A stretch of 64,000 nt of DNA. It comes from Planctomycetaceae bacterium. GTDB taxonomy: Bacteria > Planctomycetota > Phycisphaerae > Sedimentisphaerales > Anaerohalosphaeraceae. Of this stretch, positions 45,005 to 53,642 are shown one piece after another; position 1 is the stretch's first letter, and each line of letters starts with the position of its first letter. The translations under genes and the position numbers were made by a program. Location: assembly GCA_021372945.1 (NCBI GenBank), contig JAJFTK010000061.1, forward strand, positions 1 to 64,000, written 5' to 3'. The notes under the pieces were generated by a model, which was not told the origin of the DNA, made no database searches, and was given only the letters and a program-made list of their open reading frames with translations.

Positions 45005-48000
45005 CTATTGGTTCTTCAGTGCATCGAGAAAGTTCATTCGCAGAACAGTACGAACGGCCAGCCATATCCATACGGCCCCGCTGGCGGACATTCCCAACAC
45101 CAGCAGCACCGCTGGGGCCGCCGGAAAAGCTCGACCTTGCATCCACAGAGCGGGCATAACCGCGTACAGCGCAGGCAAAAGCCCGCATAGGATCCCCAGA
45201 GCCAGGATCACCCCATGCTCAACGCACAGAATAAACTGCAGATCCTGGCGCCGAAAACCGACCGCGACCATCATCGCCAATTCGCCCCGGCGATCCTGCA
45301 CGTTAAGCAGCAGAATAAACCCAAGAGCCGCCGAGCCCAATAATAAACCCAGGCCGCCCAGCGCCAGGAAGATGGCCAAATACGTATTTTCGACTTCATG
45401 AAACGCCGCCAGACGTTGGGCCGCGCCGGAAACATCCATGCCCTTGTCACGATAACGCTTTGAGAGCTGCTGAGCCTGCAAGTCGCGGCTGCCCCAGTCA
45501 GCATCGATGAGAAATACACGATAGCCCTCGGCGGATGGGAACAGGCGGTCGAACGAATCCTCGGCCATGATGAGTTTGCCCTGCAGCATCGAATCTTTCA
45601 GCAGCCCGGCGATCCTCAGGGTCACAGGACCATTTTCCGCTTCATACTCCAGCGTATCTCCCGCTTTTTTTCCGAGCATCCAATACACCGTTGCGTAATC
45701 GCCAATGACCGGCACAACGTCGCCCGGTTCTGAAGCAAGGAGTTTCCAGCCCGAGTCGGTCCTTTCAATCGCAGACTGAAACGAAAATGCATCTCGCGCG
45801 GCCAGTTCTGCCGCGTTGACGCCCAGAATGCTCGGTTGAACGGCCCGATTCAGGTTCAGGCAGCTTGCATCCTCCCGCTCAAAGAGCTTCAGGGCGATGA
45901 CCGCCGCAGGCTCGATCGCCGGCATGCGAAGCGCCTGATCGGCCGCAAGCACGGGTTTGGCCGTCAACGGCAACGTACTTTGAGCGATCAGCGCAAAGCC
46001 GCCCGTGCCGGAATGGCGGTTGCGGGCATCGGCACTCACATCCTTATAATTCGCTCCGACACTAAGCACCAGGAACACGCCGCAAGCCGCCGTGATCAAG
46101 ACAGCGATACTGCGGCCCCTGTTGCGGCCGATGTTCTTGACCGCAAGCCGTGCAAGCGATTTGTTGACCGATCCCCGCCGCCAGGGGATAACATTCAAGA
46201 TTAAAACCGAGCCGCAAATCATGCCTGCCAGCAGCAATACTGCCGCCAGAAAGAACTTTGTCTGCATCGAAATCGACTCAGCCGCAAAGGGCACGATCAG
46301 TCCTGCCGTTAAAAACAATGCCGTCGATCCCGTAAGCATTTTTATGCGGCCGGGCTTGCTCGACCGTTCAAACTCAGTTGCACCAGTCAATAGTTGATGC
46401 GACGGTTGACGAATGCGGCTTAGCAGACCGGCCAATAATGCAAGCGTGCAGACGAGAAAGCTCAGGGCCGCGCCCTTGACTAGTGTCAGCGGGTCCGCGT
46501 GAAATCGCAGCGGAAGAGAGGCAACCGCCCTGCTCCAATAGGTCGAGTTCATGATCGAGATGAAGGTCTTCGTATAGGCCATCGAGGCAATCGCGCCAAA
46601 AATGCAGCCGATCATCGCAAACGCCGCACCTTCGGCCAGGAATAGACTGCCGACCCGCGTGCGGCCCCAGCCGACCGCCATGAGCAGACCCGCCTGCGGC
46701 ATTCGTTTTTCAATGTAAAACATGAAAACCAGGGCCAGGATCACGGCCGCCGAAGCGATCAGAAAAGCACTTAGCCCCGCAAACAAATCGGCAAAATCCG
46801 ATGAGCCTTTGGACTGCGATTTGGCGGCGGCGGCAACGTCCCTGAAAACAAATCCCATTTCCGCCGGGTCGATCCGCCGGACGAGTTCGGTCTTTATGGA
46901 ATCGATATTATTGGATGCCGCCGGCCATCGCACGGCCGTGACCGCCCCAAAGCGATTGGCCCAGATCCGATGAGCCGCCTGCATAGAAATAAACGCCTTC
47001 GGCGTGCCTTTATACCTGTCCCAATATGCTTCGTCTCTGCTGGTGATTAGAGAAAGATCGATCGGTACGCCGGAATCCCACTGGCGGCAGCTTTGCGCAT
47101 TCGACAATCCGGGGAAAGATGGCATCAGCGTTGGATCGGCAAAGGACCCCATCATGGGCACGATGTTCTTGACCGTAAACGCGGCTGTTTCTTCTCTCAA
47201 CTCCGTTCCGGCGGCCGCACGATAATACGTCAGCGTCAATGGGTTTCCGATGTCCGCCTTCAGTTCGTCGGCGAGCCATTCGTTGATAACGATGTCCTTG
47301 CCATCCAAATTAGTGGATCGGTCGATTGCTCCGGGCGACGCGATCGCGCTGACCATGGAATAGGGAACGCTTTTTTCGCCCGCCTTGATCTCGTTGACAA
47401 GATAGGTAAACACGCCGTATGCGCCGGCGCCCGCTCCGGCAGCCGCACGCGCCGCAGGTTCTTCGATAAAAATACGAGGGCTGGCAAGTTCAATTACGCC
47501 GGCTGAGTCGATCGAACGCAGTTCAAGCTGCAGATCGTCCAGGTCCAGCAAACCATGCAGCGACTTGTTGATTTGTTCCAAATCATTCTGGCCGTTTCGC
47601 GCTTTGCCCAAGAGCAGAATATTGGCTTTATCGGGGACTGCGATCTTCTGGGCAAGCCAGGCAATTGGCACGAAAACATTCAAAGGCGCCTGCTGCTGGG
47701 GCGTTAATCCAAACCGACCAAACGAATCATCCTCCAAAACTGTGACCGCCGGAATTGGCCAGGCGGAGGCAGTGGTTTCTTTCGAAAAGATAAGTTCTCG
47801 CGAAAACGGCAGGTCCTTATCAAATCGCAGCAGCAAGTCATCCCTTTTGTCGCCGAGACGATCCATTACGGAACGGCCGATCCAGAAATTCTCCGCAGCC
47901 GGGTCCGCCTGTGATTGCGGCCGATTGTCTGCCAATTCAAAGAAGCGCCCGTCGATGCCATAGATCACGATATCATTGATGCGCACCTTGCCGTCAGCCG

Positions 48001-48286
48001 ATTCGAGAATTCCCTTCTGCATCAATGCGGCCGCGGCGGGCGCGCCCGTTAATTGCGCGCATTGGCCTGCCAGGGTCTGTCGAAAAAAGCGATCCTTCGA
48101 TTCCATCGCGAGCTGCACTTTTCCCAGCCGCAGCGAAGAGAGCCTTCGCAGGCTGAAACGCACGGAATCTCCGACCAGCAGCGAGCCTGTTAGAATCGCA
48201 CAGCACAAGCCCGCCAGGCCGACCACCGTCCAGTTGCCGCGCCTGTAAAAACGCCAGTCCCTTTTGACAAATTGCAGCAACCTCAT
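45005..48286 (-). CDS. FtsX-like ABC transporter permease with duplicated domain
   Basis: The 1093-residue protein has a first helix (about 20-38), a large periplasmic domain (about 40-510), an FtsX triplet (about 513-620 with ALVFMFYIEKRMPQAGLLMAVGWGR), further helices and a second periplasmic region. A final FtsX triplet is marked by LLLNVQDRRGELAMMVAVGFRRQDLQ. This matches LolC/MacB-like mechanotransmission exporters that handle lipoproteins or peptides rather than importers. The ATG overlaps the ATPase gene stop (ATGA), so the pair forms one transporter. Substrate unknown. Confidence 0.85.
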   Translation of the reverse strand: MRLLQFVKRDWRFYRRGNWTVVGLAGLCCAILTGSLLVGDSVRFSLRRLSSLRLGKVQLAMESKDRFFRQTLAGQCAQLTGAPAAAALMQKGILESADGKVRINDIVIYGIDGRFFELADNRPQSQADPAAENFWIGRSVMDRLGDKRDDLLLRFDKDLPFSRELIFSKETTASAWPIPAVTVLEDDSFGRFGLTPQQQAPLNVFVPIAWLAQKIAVPDKANILLLGKARNGQNDLEQINKSLHGLLDLDDLQLELRSIDSAGVIELASPRIFIEEPAARAAAGAGAGAYGVFTYLVNEIKAGEKSVPYSMVSAIASPGAIDRSTNLDGKDIVINEWLADELKADIGNPLTLTYYRAAAGTELREETAAFTVKNIVPMMGSFADPTLMPSFPGLSNAQSCRQWDSGVPIDLSLITSRDEAYWDRYKGTPKAFISMQAAHRIWANRFGAVTAVRWPAASNNIDSIKTELVRRIDPAEMGFVFRDVAAAAKSQSKGSSDFADLFAGLSAFLIASAAVILALVFMFYIEKRMPQAGLLMAVGWGRTRVGSLFLAEGAAFAMIGCIFGAIASMAYTKTFISIMNSTYWSRAVASLPLRFHADPLTLVKGAALSFLVCTLALLAGLLSRIRQPSHQLLTGATEFERSSKPGRIKMLTGSTALFLTAGLIVPFAAESISMQTKFFLAAVLLLAGMICGSVLILNVIPWRRGSVNKSLARLAVKNIGRNRGRSIAVLITAACGVFLVLSVGANYKDVSADARNRHSGTGGFALIAQSTLPLTAKPVLAADQALRMPAIEPAAVIALKLFEREDASCLNLNRAVQPSILGVNAAELAARDAFSFQSAIERTDSGWKLLASEPGDVVPVIGDYATVYWMLGKKAGDTLEYEAENGPVTLRIAGLLKDSMLQGKLIMAEDSFDRLFPSAEGYRVFLIDADWGSRDLQAQQLSKRYRDKGMDVSGAAQRLAAFHEVENTYLAIFLALGGLGLLLGSAALGFILLLNVQDRRGELAMMVAVGFRRQDLQFILCVEHGVILALGILCGLLPALYAVMPALWMQGRAFPAAPAVLLVLGMSASGAVWIWLAVRTVLRMNFLDALKNQ

Positions 48287-48969
48287 GACAACCCAGTTTC
48301 ACTTAGGCACGCATTCTCGAGCTGAAACCGGCGGTGAGCCCTTCGGGCGATCGTTTCCGAATGCGTCGCGATCACAAGCAGCGAACCCTGCACCTGATTC
48401 ATCTCGACCAGCAGATCAATGATCTGCTCTGCCGTCCGCGCATCAACCGCCCCTGTGGGTTCATCGGCCAGGATGATCTGCGGCTTGTTGATCAGCGCCC
48501 TGACCAGCGCGGCCCGCTGCCGCTGACCGCCCGAAAGCTGCCCCGGCAGTGCAGCGGCGTACTTTTCCATGCCGGTCCTTTCGAGCAATTCCATCGCGCG
48601 TTTTTCAGCATGTTCGGCTTGTCGCCGGCTTGCCGGCGTTGCCAGCGTCGGCAGCAGCACGTTCTCCAGCACCGTGCATTGAGGCAATAGATAATGAAGC
48701 TGAAACACAAATCCGATCTTGGTGTTGCGTACGAGAGCCAATTCGCCCGGACGCAATACGGCCAGGTTCTTCTGATCCAGCATCACCTTGCCGGACGTCG
48801 GCTGGTCCAGCCCGCCCATGAGGTTCAGCAGCGTCGTTTTACCGCTGCCCGACGGCCCCATGATCGCCGCGATCTGCCCCGGCCTCAGCGCACAATTGAT
48901 GTCCTGCAGCACAGTGGTCGTGCCGCCCTGTGCCGGGTAAGTCTTTATGACATTGATCAGTTCCAGCAT
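48283..48969 (-). CDS. LolD-like ABC transporter ATPase
   Basis: The 228-residue ATPase has Walker A GPSGSGKTTLLN (about 38-49), the signature LSGGQRQRAALVRAL, Walker B ILADEPTGAVD and the switch His in VIATHSE. This places it in the LolD/MacB/FtsE subfamily. I start at ATG 48969 with AGGAGA upstream, because the frame extending to 49008 would overlap the glycosyltransferase. It partners with the FtsX-like permease. Confidence 0.92.
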   Translation of the reverse strand: MLELINVIKTYPAQGGTTTVLQDINCALRPGQIAAIMGPSGSGKTTLLNLMGGLDQPTSGKVMLDQKNLAVLRPGELALVRNTKIGFVFQLHYLLPQCTVLENVLLPTLATPASRRQAEHAEKRAMELLERTGMEKYAAALPGQLSGGQRQRAALVRALINKPQIILADEPTGAVDARTAEQIIDLLVEMNQVQGSLLVIATHSETIARRAHRRFQLENACLSETGLS

Positions 48970-49000
48970 TGATTCTCCTGCAATGGCCGATTGCTGCACA

Positions 49001-50296
49001 TCACACAACGGGCCGCAGTTCTTCCAACTGTCTTGCCATTTGCTTCACCGTTTCATCAATCGAGTAAACAGTCTCGACCGCTCTCCTTCCGAGCCGGCCC
49101 ATTCGGAACAGTTCCGTCTTTGCCAGCAAAAGCGGCTTGAGCGTCTGTGCGAGCCTGTCGGCCGTATTGGGGGCACAAAGCACACCCGCGCCCGTCCGTT
49201 CGCCGATCTCCGCAAACACCCCGATCGCCGGCGCCGCAAAAGGAACACCGGCAGCGCAGGCCTCCAGCGCCGACATCCCATACGCCTGCGGCTTGCGTGC
49301 CGGAACAACAACCACCGACAATCCATTGAAGAATTGCCTCCTGTTTGCCAGGTCATGCGCATCCCAGAACCGTACATCGTCGCCCATTTCGGCCCTCAGC
49401 CTGCTGCGAATCGGCTGCAAATAACTTTCGTCCCGAGCCGTGCGGCCGCCAATCACGCGGAACGTCAGGTTCTTCAGTTCAGGCTCCCGCCGCAGCAGAA
49501 TCACCGCCTCGGCCGCGATGTCAAAACCATAATCATGTCCCATCCGCGAAAGAAAACCGACCGACGGCGTCGCGGGCGCTTCGGCCGCGGGTTCATACGA
49601 ACCGGCGTCAACGCCCATCGGGATACACGCGATCCGCTCGGATAGCGTCCCCAGCCGTTTCATCATGATCTGCTGATAATACCCGCTGACCGCGATCAAT
49701 GCATCGAACGACGCGGCCTTTTGACTGACAAGCTGCCAGGCCTTCTTTGAATACGTATGCGGCAGCGAATCCAAAAAGCCGTCTTCATCCTGCAGCCAAC
49801 ACGCCAGCGGCACGCCCAGCGCTTCCTTCAGCGCCGGCGCAAGGCCCGCCAGCAGCACGTTGGACACAACGATCACATCCGGCCGCGTCTGCAGCGCCTT
49901 GAGCCAATCGACCAGCCGGGCCAACTCCTTGAGCTGCCTGCCGTCCGGGCCCCTGAGCATGCTGACGGTCGTTTCGCCCAGTTCCCTCGCGCTGGTCATG
50001 CCGGAAAGTTTGCCGATGCGTCTCAGCAGCGACGGGCTGTCCAGCCACTGGTCCAGCCATCGCGGCGTCCTGCGGAAGAACCCAAGCTTTTGCTGCAAGT
50101 AAACATTCACGCCGCCAAAAAAGATCGGCGTCTGCGCGACCGCCGGGGCCGCATCAAGATTCAGCGGCAGATACAGCGGCACCATCAAAACATCATGGCC
50201 GGCCCGCTGCATGGCCTTTACCAGCGCCAGGTCGCGAAGGCAGTTCTCGCAATAGAACTGGTCGCCCGAGCCTGGAGTGATCTGTATTATCCGCAT
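49001..50296 (-). CDS. GT4-family glycosyltransferase
   Basis: The 431-residue GT-B enzyme starts RIIQITPGSGDQFYCENCLRDLALVKAM, the acceptor-side nucleotide-free lobe of a GT4 enzyme. The donor lobe has VGFLSRMGHDYGFDIAAEAV and the conserved AYGMSALEACAAGVP loop with the E-x7-E type Glu. ATG at 50296 is chosen over longer frames. It is the first gene of the long minus-strand run, 31 bases ahead of the ATPase, and may be co-transcribed, which would tie the system to a surface glycan or glycolipid. Confidence 0.83.
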   Translation of the reverse strand: MRIIQITPGSGDQFYCENCLRDLALVKAMQRAGHDVLMVPLYLPLNLDAAPAVAQTPIFFGGVNVYLQQKLGFFRRTPRWLDQWLDSPSLLRRIGKLSGMTSARELGETTVSMLRGPDGRQLKELARLVDWLKALQTRPDVIVVSNVLLAGLAPALKEALGVPLACWLQDEDGFLDSLPHTYSKKAWQLVSQKAASFDALIAVSGYYQQIMMKRLGTLSERIACIPMGVDAGSYEPAAEAPATPSVGFLSRMGHDYGFDIAAEAVILLRREPELKNLTFRVIGGRTARDESYLQPIRSRLRAEMGDDVRFWDAHDLANRRQFFNGLSVVVVPARKPQAYGMSALEACAAGVPFAAPAIGVFAEIGERTGAGVLCAPNTADRLAQTLKPLLLAKTELFRMGRLGRRAVETVYSIDETVKQMARQLEELRPVV

Positions 50297-50468
50297 TCGC
50301 TTAGTCCCTGAACTTGCGCTTCGCTTTAGCATACTCGAAATGGGCGGCGGTTTCAATCTTCAAGACAAAGAGGAAAATTGCCGGTTTTTAGGGCTTTAGC
50401 GGGGTTTTTTGCTTCAGATTTGCGGGCCTCGCCTTTAGAATGGAGCGTTTGATTGGAAAGGGGCACAG

Positions 50469-50957
50469 ATGCCAGAGCAAACCAAAGGGCCTGCTGATAC
50501 CGCGATCCAGACGCGATACGTGGTGATGCCGCAGCACGCCAACCAGTTCGGGACCGCGTTCGGCGGCGTTCTCATGAGCTGGATCGACATGACCGCCGGA
50601 ATGGCCGCCCAGCGCCACTGCGGCTCCAACGTCGTAACCGCCTCCATCGACTCGATGAGCTTCGAGAAGCCCGTGCACATCGGCCAGCAGGTCGTGCTGC
50701 TGGCGTGCGTCAACTACGTCGGCAGGACATCGATGGAGGTCGGCGTCAAGGTCGTCTGCGAGGACCCCGGTACCACGACGAGCTATGTGGCCACGAAGGC
50801 CTACCTGACGTTCGTGGCCGTAGATCCCCAGCGCAGGCCGCTTCCGGTGCCAAGGCTGGAACCCAAGACCGCCGACGAGATGCGGCGATGGAAGAACGCG
50901 GCGCTGCGCGTGGCGGCCAGGAAAGAACTCAGAAATAAGGTCCGCTGCGGCGGCTGA
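50469..50957 (+). CDS. Hotdog-fold acyl-CoA thioesterase
   Basis: The 162-residue protein belongs to the YciA/ACOT-type thioesterases. VVMPQHANQFGTAFGGVLMSWIDMTAGMAAQRHC carries the family's Asn/Gly/Asp features (split over residues about 18-52), followed by VTASIDSMSFEKPVHIGQ. It hydrolyses acyl-CoA esters in the cytoplasm; chain-length preference is unknown. The hydrolase gene follows after 3 bases, so the two form an operon divergent from the long minus-strand run. Confidence 0.88.
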   Translation: MPEQTKGPADTAIQTRYVVMPQHANQFGTAFGGVLMSWIDMTAGMAAQRHCGSNVVTASIDSMSFEKPVHIGQQVVLLACVNYVGRTSMEVGVKVVCEDPGTTTSYVATKAYLTFVAVDPQRRPLPVPRLEPKTADEMRRWKNAALRVAARKELRNKVRCGG

Positions 50958-50960
50958 AAT

Positions 50961-51686
50961 ATGGGCGCAGTTACGATACTCAGGTGCTTTCAGGACAACT
51001 ACAGCTACCTGCTGGAGTACGCGCGCGGGTTGGCGCTGGCGGTGGACCCGGGCCAGGCCGAGCCGACGGTGGCGGAAATGGGCCGACGCGGGCTAAAGCA
51101 GACGCACATCTTTATCACGCACAGGCACGGCGACCATACGGGAGGCGTCGGCAGGCTGGTCAAAGAGACCGGCTGCAAGGTCTATGGCGAAATGGGCGAT
51201 GCGTCCATGCCGCCGGAGACGCCTGATGCGTTTGGTCCGCTGGAGCTGAACGGCTGCCGCATCCGATTGATCGCTACGCCGGGGCATACGGCGCAAAGTG
51301 TGTGCTGGTATGTCGAGGGCGGCCCGCTGCAAACGCCGGCGGTGTTTACGGGCGATACGCTGTTCGTTTGCGGGTGCGGGCGGGTGCTCGAAGGGAACGG
51401 CGAGATGATGCTCCACTCGCTGCGGAAACTGGCGGACCTGCCGGAACGGACATTGGTGTATCCGGGGCATGAGTACACCGAGGAGAACGTGCGGTTCGCC
51501 CTGACGCTCCGGCCCCAGGATGCGGAGTTGAAGGCACTGCTGGCGGACGTGCGAAGGCTCACCGCGCAGGCCCTGCCGACGGTGCCATCAACCATCGGCC
51601 GGGAGCAAAGGCTCAACCCATTCTTGAACGCCCGCGATGCGAAGGAGTTTGTGAAGATTCGAAAGATGAAAGACATCTTCCAATGA
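50961..51686 (+). CDS. Glyoxalase II-like metallo-beta-lactamase fold hydrolase
   Basis: The 241-residue protein has the metal-binding THRHGDHTGG (HxHxDH), TPGHTAQS, GDTLFVCGCGR and YPGHEYTEEN motifs of hydroxyacylglutathione hydrolase (GloB). The C-terminal helical domain with NPFLNARDAKEF is also typical. It would cleave a hydroxyacyl thioester such as S-lactoylglutathione; whether this organism makes glutathione is unknown. It is translationally close to the thioesterase gene. Confidence 0.87.
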   Translation: MGAVTILRCFQDNYSYLLEYARGLALAVDPGQAEPTVAEMGRRGLKQTHIFITHRHGDHTGGVGRLVKETGCKVYGEMGDASMPPETPDAFGPLELNGCRIRLIATPGHTAQSVCWYVEGGPLQTPAVFTGDTLFVCGCGRVLEGNGEMMLHSLRKLADLPERTLVYPGHEYTEENVRFALTLRPQDAELKALLADVRRLTAQALPTVPSTIGREQRLNPFLNARDAKEFVKIRKMKDIFQ

Positions 51687-51816
51687 TTCCCTTCCGTGAG
51701 CGGGACCAAACAAATTCCAATTACTAAAATCCAAACGTACAAACATAAAATTTGATTTATGGTGGACATCGCGGTTTTTCGCGAGAAAACGGCGATTATT
51801 AGGTAAAAATACTGCG

Positions 51817-51921
51817 CCCAAACGGCGCACATTTGCTCCCAGACGATGCCGATTTGCAGCCAAACTGACCCAAATGAATGCCCATTTGTGCCGGTTTTGT
51901 CCCACATTGAACCAGGGAGCA
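51817..51921. repeat. 21-bp-period degenerate tandem repeat, five units
   Basis: Units begin at 51817, 51838, 51859, 51880 and 51901, mostly with CCCA or GCCA and with ATTTG near the end of the best copies. Units 1 and 2 agree at 15 of 21 positions; later ones are more diverged. On the minus strand the period equals seven codons and one frame reads as repeats like LAANRHR, LGANVRR. Confidence 0.6.
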
Positions 51922-51961
51922 GAAAGCAGAAGATAGACGACAGAGACCAGAAGACAGCGAA
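51913..51961. repeat. Heptamer tandem repeat (CAGNNNN)
   Basis: CAG recurs exactly every seven bases at 51913, 51920, 51927, (TAG 51934), 51941, 51948 and 51955, usually as CAGARRN. It follows directly on the 21-bp array. Confidence 0.7.
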
Positions 51962-52142
51962 TCCGTCTTCGCCGGACGGATTCCTCGACAGGATTACAGG
52001 ATCAACACTGATTCCAATTGCTGCAGCTGCCGTTTTCATCCCCCACTCTCCTTCGTAAATTCTTACCTATATTCAATATTGCGTATTATAACATATGTTA
52101 TGTAAATGTCAAACTACAAATTGCGGCTTTTGCTGAATTTTT

Positions 52143-52177
52143 CAGAAGACAGAGGCCAGAGAACAGAAGTCAGAGAA
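52143..52177. repeat. Heptamer tandem repeat (CAGARRN)
   Basis: Units CAGAAGA, CAGAGGC, CAGAGAA, CAGAAGT and CAGAGAA lie at 52143-52177 with exact 7-bp spacing. Confidence 0.7.
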
Positions 52178-52311
52178 CCAGACCCGCCTAGGCCAAAGCT
52201 CCGGCGGACAGGTTTTTTCGCAGATTTATAAGATATCCTTAGACGGGATTATAAGATCGCTCATTGAAGCATCAGAAATGTTTATATGTACTAAATATCT
52301 ACATATTTTTG

Positions 52312-52339
52312 TTGTTTTGTAAATATACATTGTTATAAT
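52312..52339 (+). promoter_or_regulatory. Promoter-like site upstream of the methyltransferase
   Basis: TATAAT at 52334-52339 is preceded at 16 bases by TTGTTT (52312-52317). It lies about 150 bases from the start codon; the AT-rich context makes chance matches likely. Confidence 0.35.
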
Positions 52340-52490
52340 GATGAAGGTCGTGGCAAATCCGACGCTGCCTAGAGGACAAACCAGGTGCCATATGTCGGTA
52401 GCAATTGTTTCAATTTTGGGTGTTGAGAATTAAATAAAAAGTACGATAAGAATATATAGATAATACGTAAATAGTACGTGGGAAATAAGG

Positions 52491-53642
52491 ATGAAACTGG
52501 AAGAAAAAATAAACCGAATATACGATGCTGCTCAAGACAAGAGCCGGGTACAGGGATTGACTCACAATTTCTATCGATACCCCGCTCGGTTCTCGCCTGT
52601 GTTCGCGCGTACAGCGATTGAACTTTTTTCTAAGCCTGGTGATATCGTTTTGGATCCCTATATGGGCGGCGGAACGACGATAATAGAAGCCGCAGCAAAC
52701 GGAAGGCGGGCCATAGGCGTAGATTTGAATTCGTTGGCGTGTTTTATTGCAAGAGTTAAGACAACCTTGTTGAGCACGTCCGAAAAGAGAAGTTTGCTCG
52801 ATTGGATCGAACATCATTTTGAGGACATGAAGTATCATCACGCAGTTGATCAATCCTACACTGATGACAAAAAGACTAGAAACCTAGATTTGGTAAAAGC
52901 ACGATACATTAAGAAAATCGTAGCTATTGCATTAAGTACAATACAGACTTTGCCCACTCGTAATGCACAGGATTTTGCGCGTTGTGTGATACTCAAGACG
53001 GCACAAAATGCACTCGATGGCCAAAGGGGACGGACACCGACAGCAAGCTTCAGAAAACAATTGAGAATGAATCTAGATGAAATGCTAAATGGTATTTCAG
53101 ATTACGAAATTATTGGGCGGGAAAGACAGATTAGCATTTATGAAAAAGACGCCGCATTGATCGACACGTTGCCCGCGTTCTCTAATGAAAAACGGCTCGT
53201 CGATCTGGTTGTAACAAGTCCACCCTACCCAGGATTGCACGTTCTCTATCACCGCTGGCAAGTGGATGGACGGAAGGAATCGCCTGCTCCCTATTGGATT
53301 ACAGGAACATGCGACGGACAAGGTGATTCGTACTATAATTTTGGCAGCCGGCATCAGCCAGGCTTTCAGAAATACTTTGATGCATCGATGAGAACATTAA
53401 GGGCGATTCATAAAGTGATGAAACCAGGTGCGCACATTATTCAGATGGTCGCCTTCTGTAATCCGGAAGAACTATTACCACGTTATTTGTGGAACATGGA
53501 AGAATTAGGGTTTAAGGAAGTTCTTGCACAAGACCGCATTTGGCGCGATGTACCAAATCGAAAATGGCACGCCACTTTTAGGGGTCACACCCAAGGCTCG
53601 AAAGAGGTGGTTTTAATTCACAAGTCTGTCGCAGCGTCTTAA
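52491..53642 (+). CDS. DNA methyltransferase (N4-cytosine/N6-adenine type)
   Basis: The 383-residue SAM-dependent methyltransferase has HNFYRYPARFSP near residue 25 (motif X-like), LDPYMGGGTTIIEAA (motif I, SAM binding) and the catalytic TSPPYPG (motif IV) at about 243. About 170 residues between them may hold the target-recognition region. SPPY is typical of N4-cytosine and some N6-adenine enzymes. Its stop overlaps the convergent 600-residue gene by four bases. It probably marks self DNA for the adjacent ATPase operon; no separate restriction nuclease is recognisable. Confidence 0.85.
   Translation: MKLEEKINRIYDAAQDKSRVQGLTHNFYRYPARFSPVFARTAIELFSKPGDIVLDPYMGGGTTIIEAAANGRRAIGVDLNSLACFIARVKTTLLSTSEKRSLLDWIEHHFEDMKYHHAVDQSYTDDKKTRNLDLVKARYIKKIVAIALSTIQTLPTRNAQDFARCVILKTAQNALDGQRGRTPTASFRKQLRMNLDEMLNGISDYEIIGRERQISIYEKDAALIDTLPAFSNEKRLVDLVVTSPPYPGLHVLYHRWQVDGRKESPAPYWITGTCDGQGDSYYNFGSRHQPGFQKYFDASMRTLRAIHKVMKPGAHIIQMVAFCNPEELLPRYLWNMEELGFKEVLAQDRIWRDVPNRKWHATFRGHTQGSKEVVLIHKSVAAS

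Larger units (their letters stand above)
51687..52490. other. Long intergenic region rich in short tandem repeats
   Basis: About 800 bases without a convincing gene. It contains a 21-bp-period repeat array (51817-51921), two heptamer arrays (51913-51961 and 52143-52177), an AT-rich stretch and a promoter-like site at 52312-52339. The minus-strand frame over 51182-52039 is an antisense extension of the GloB-like gene. It marks the left border of the AT-rich island. Confidence 0.55.

Noticed and set aside
51182..52039. 285-codon minus-strand frame as a gene
   Set aside because: Most of it is antisense to the GloB-like hydrolase and the rest reads through the 21-bp repeat array.
51913..52177. 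CRISPR array
   Set aside because: Units are only 7 bp and variable with no spacers, and no cas gene is present.
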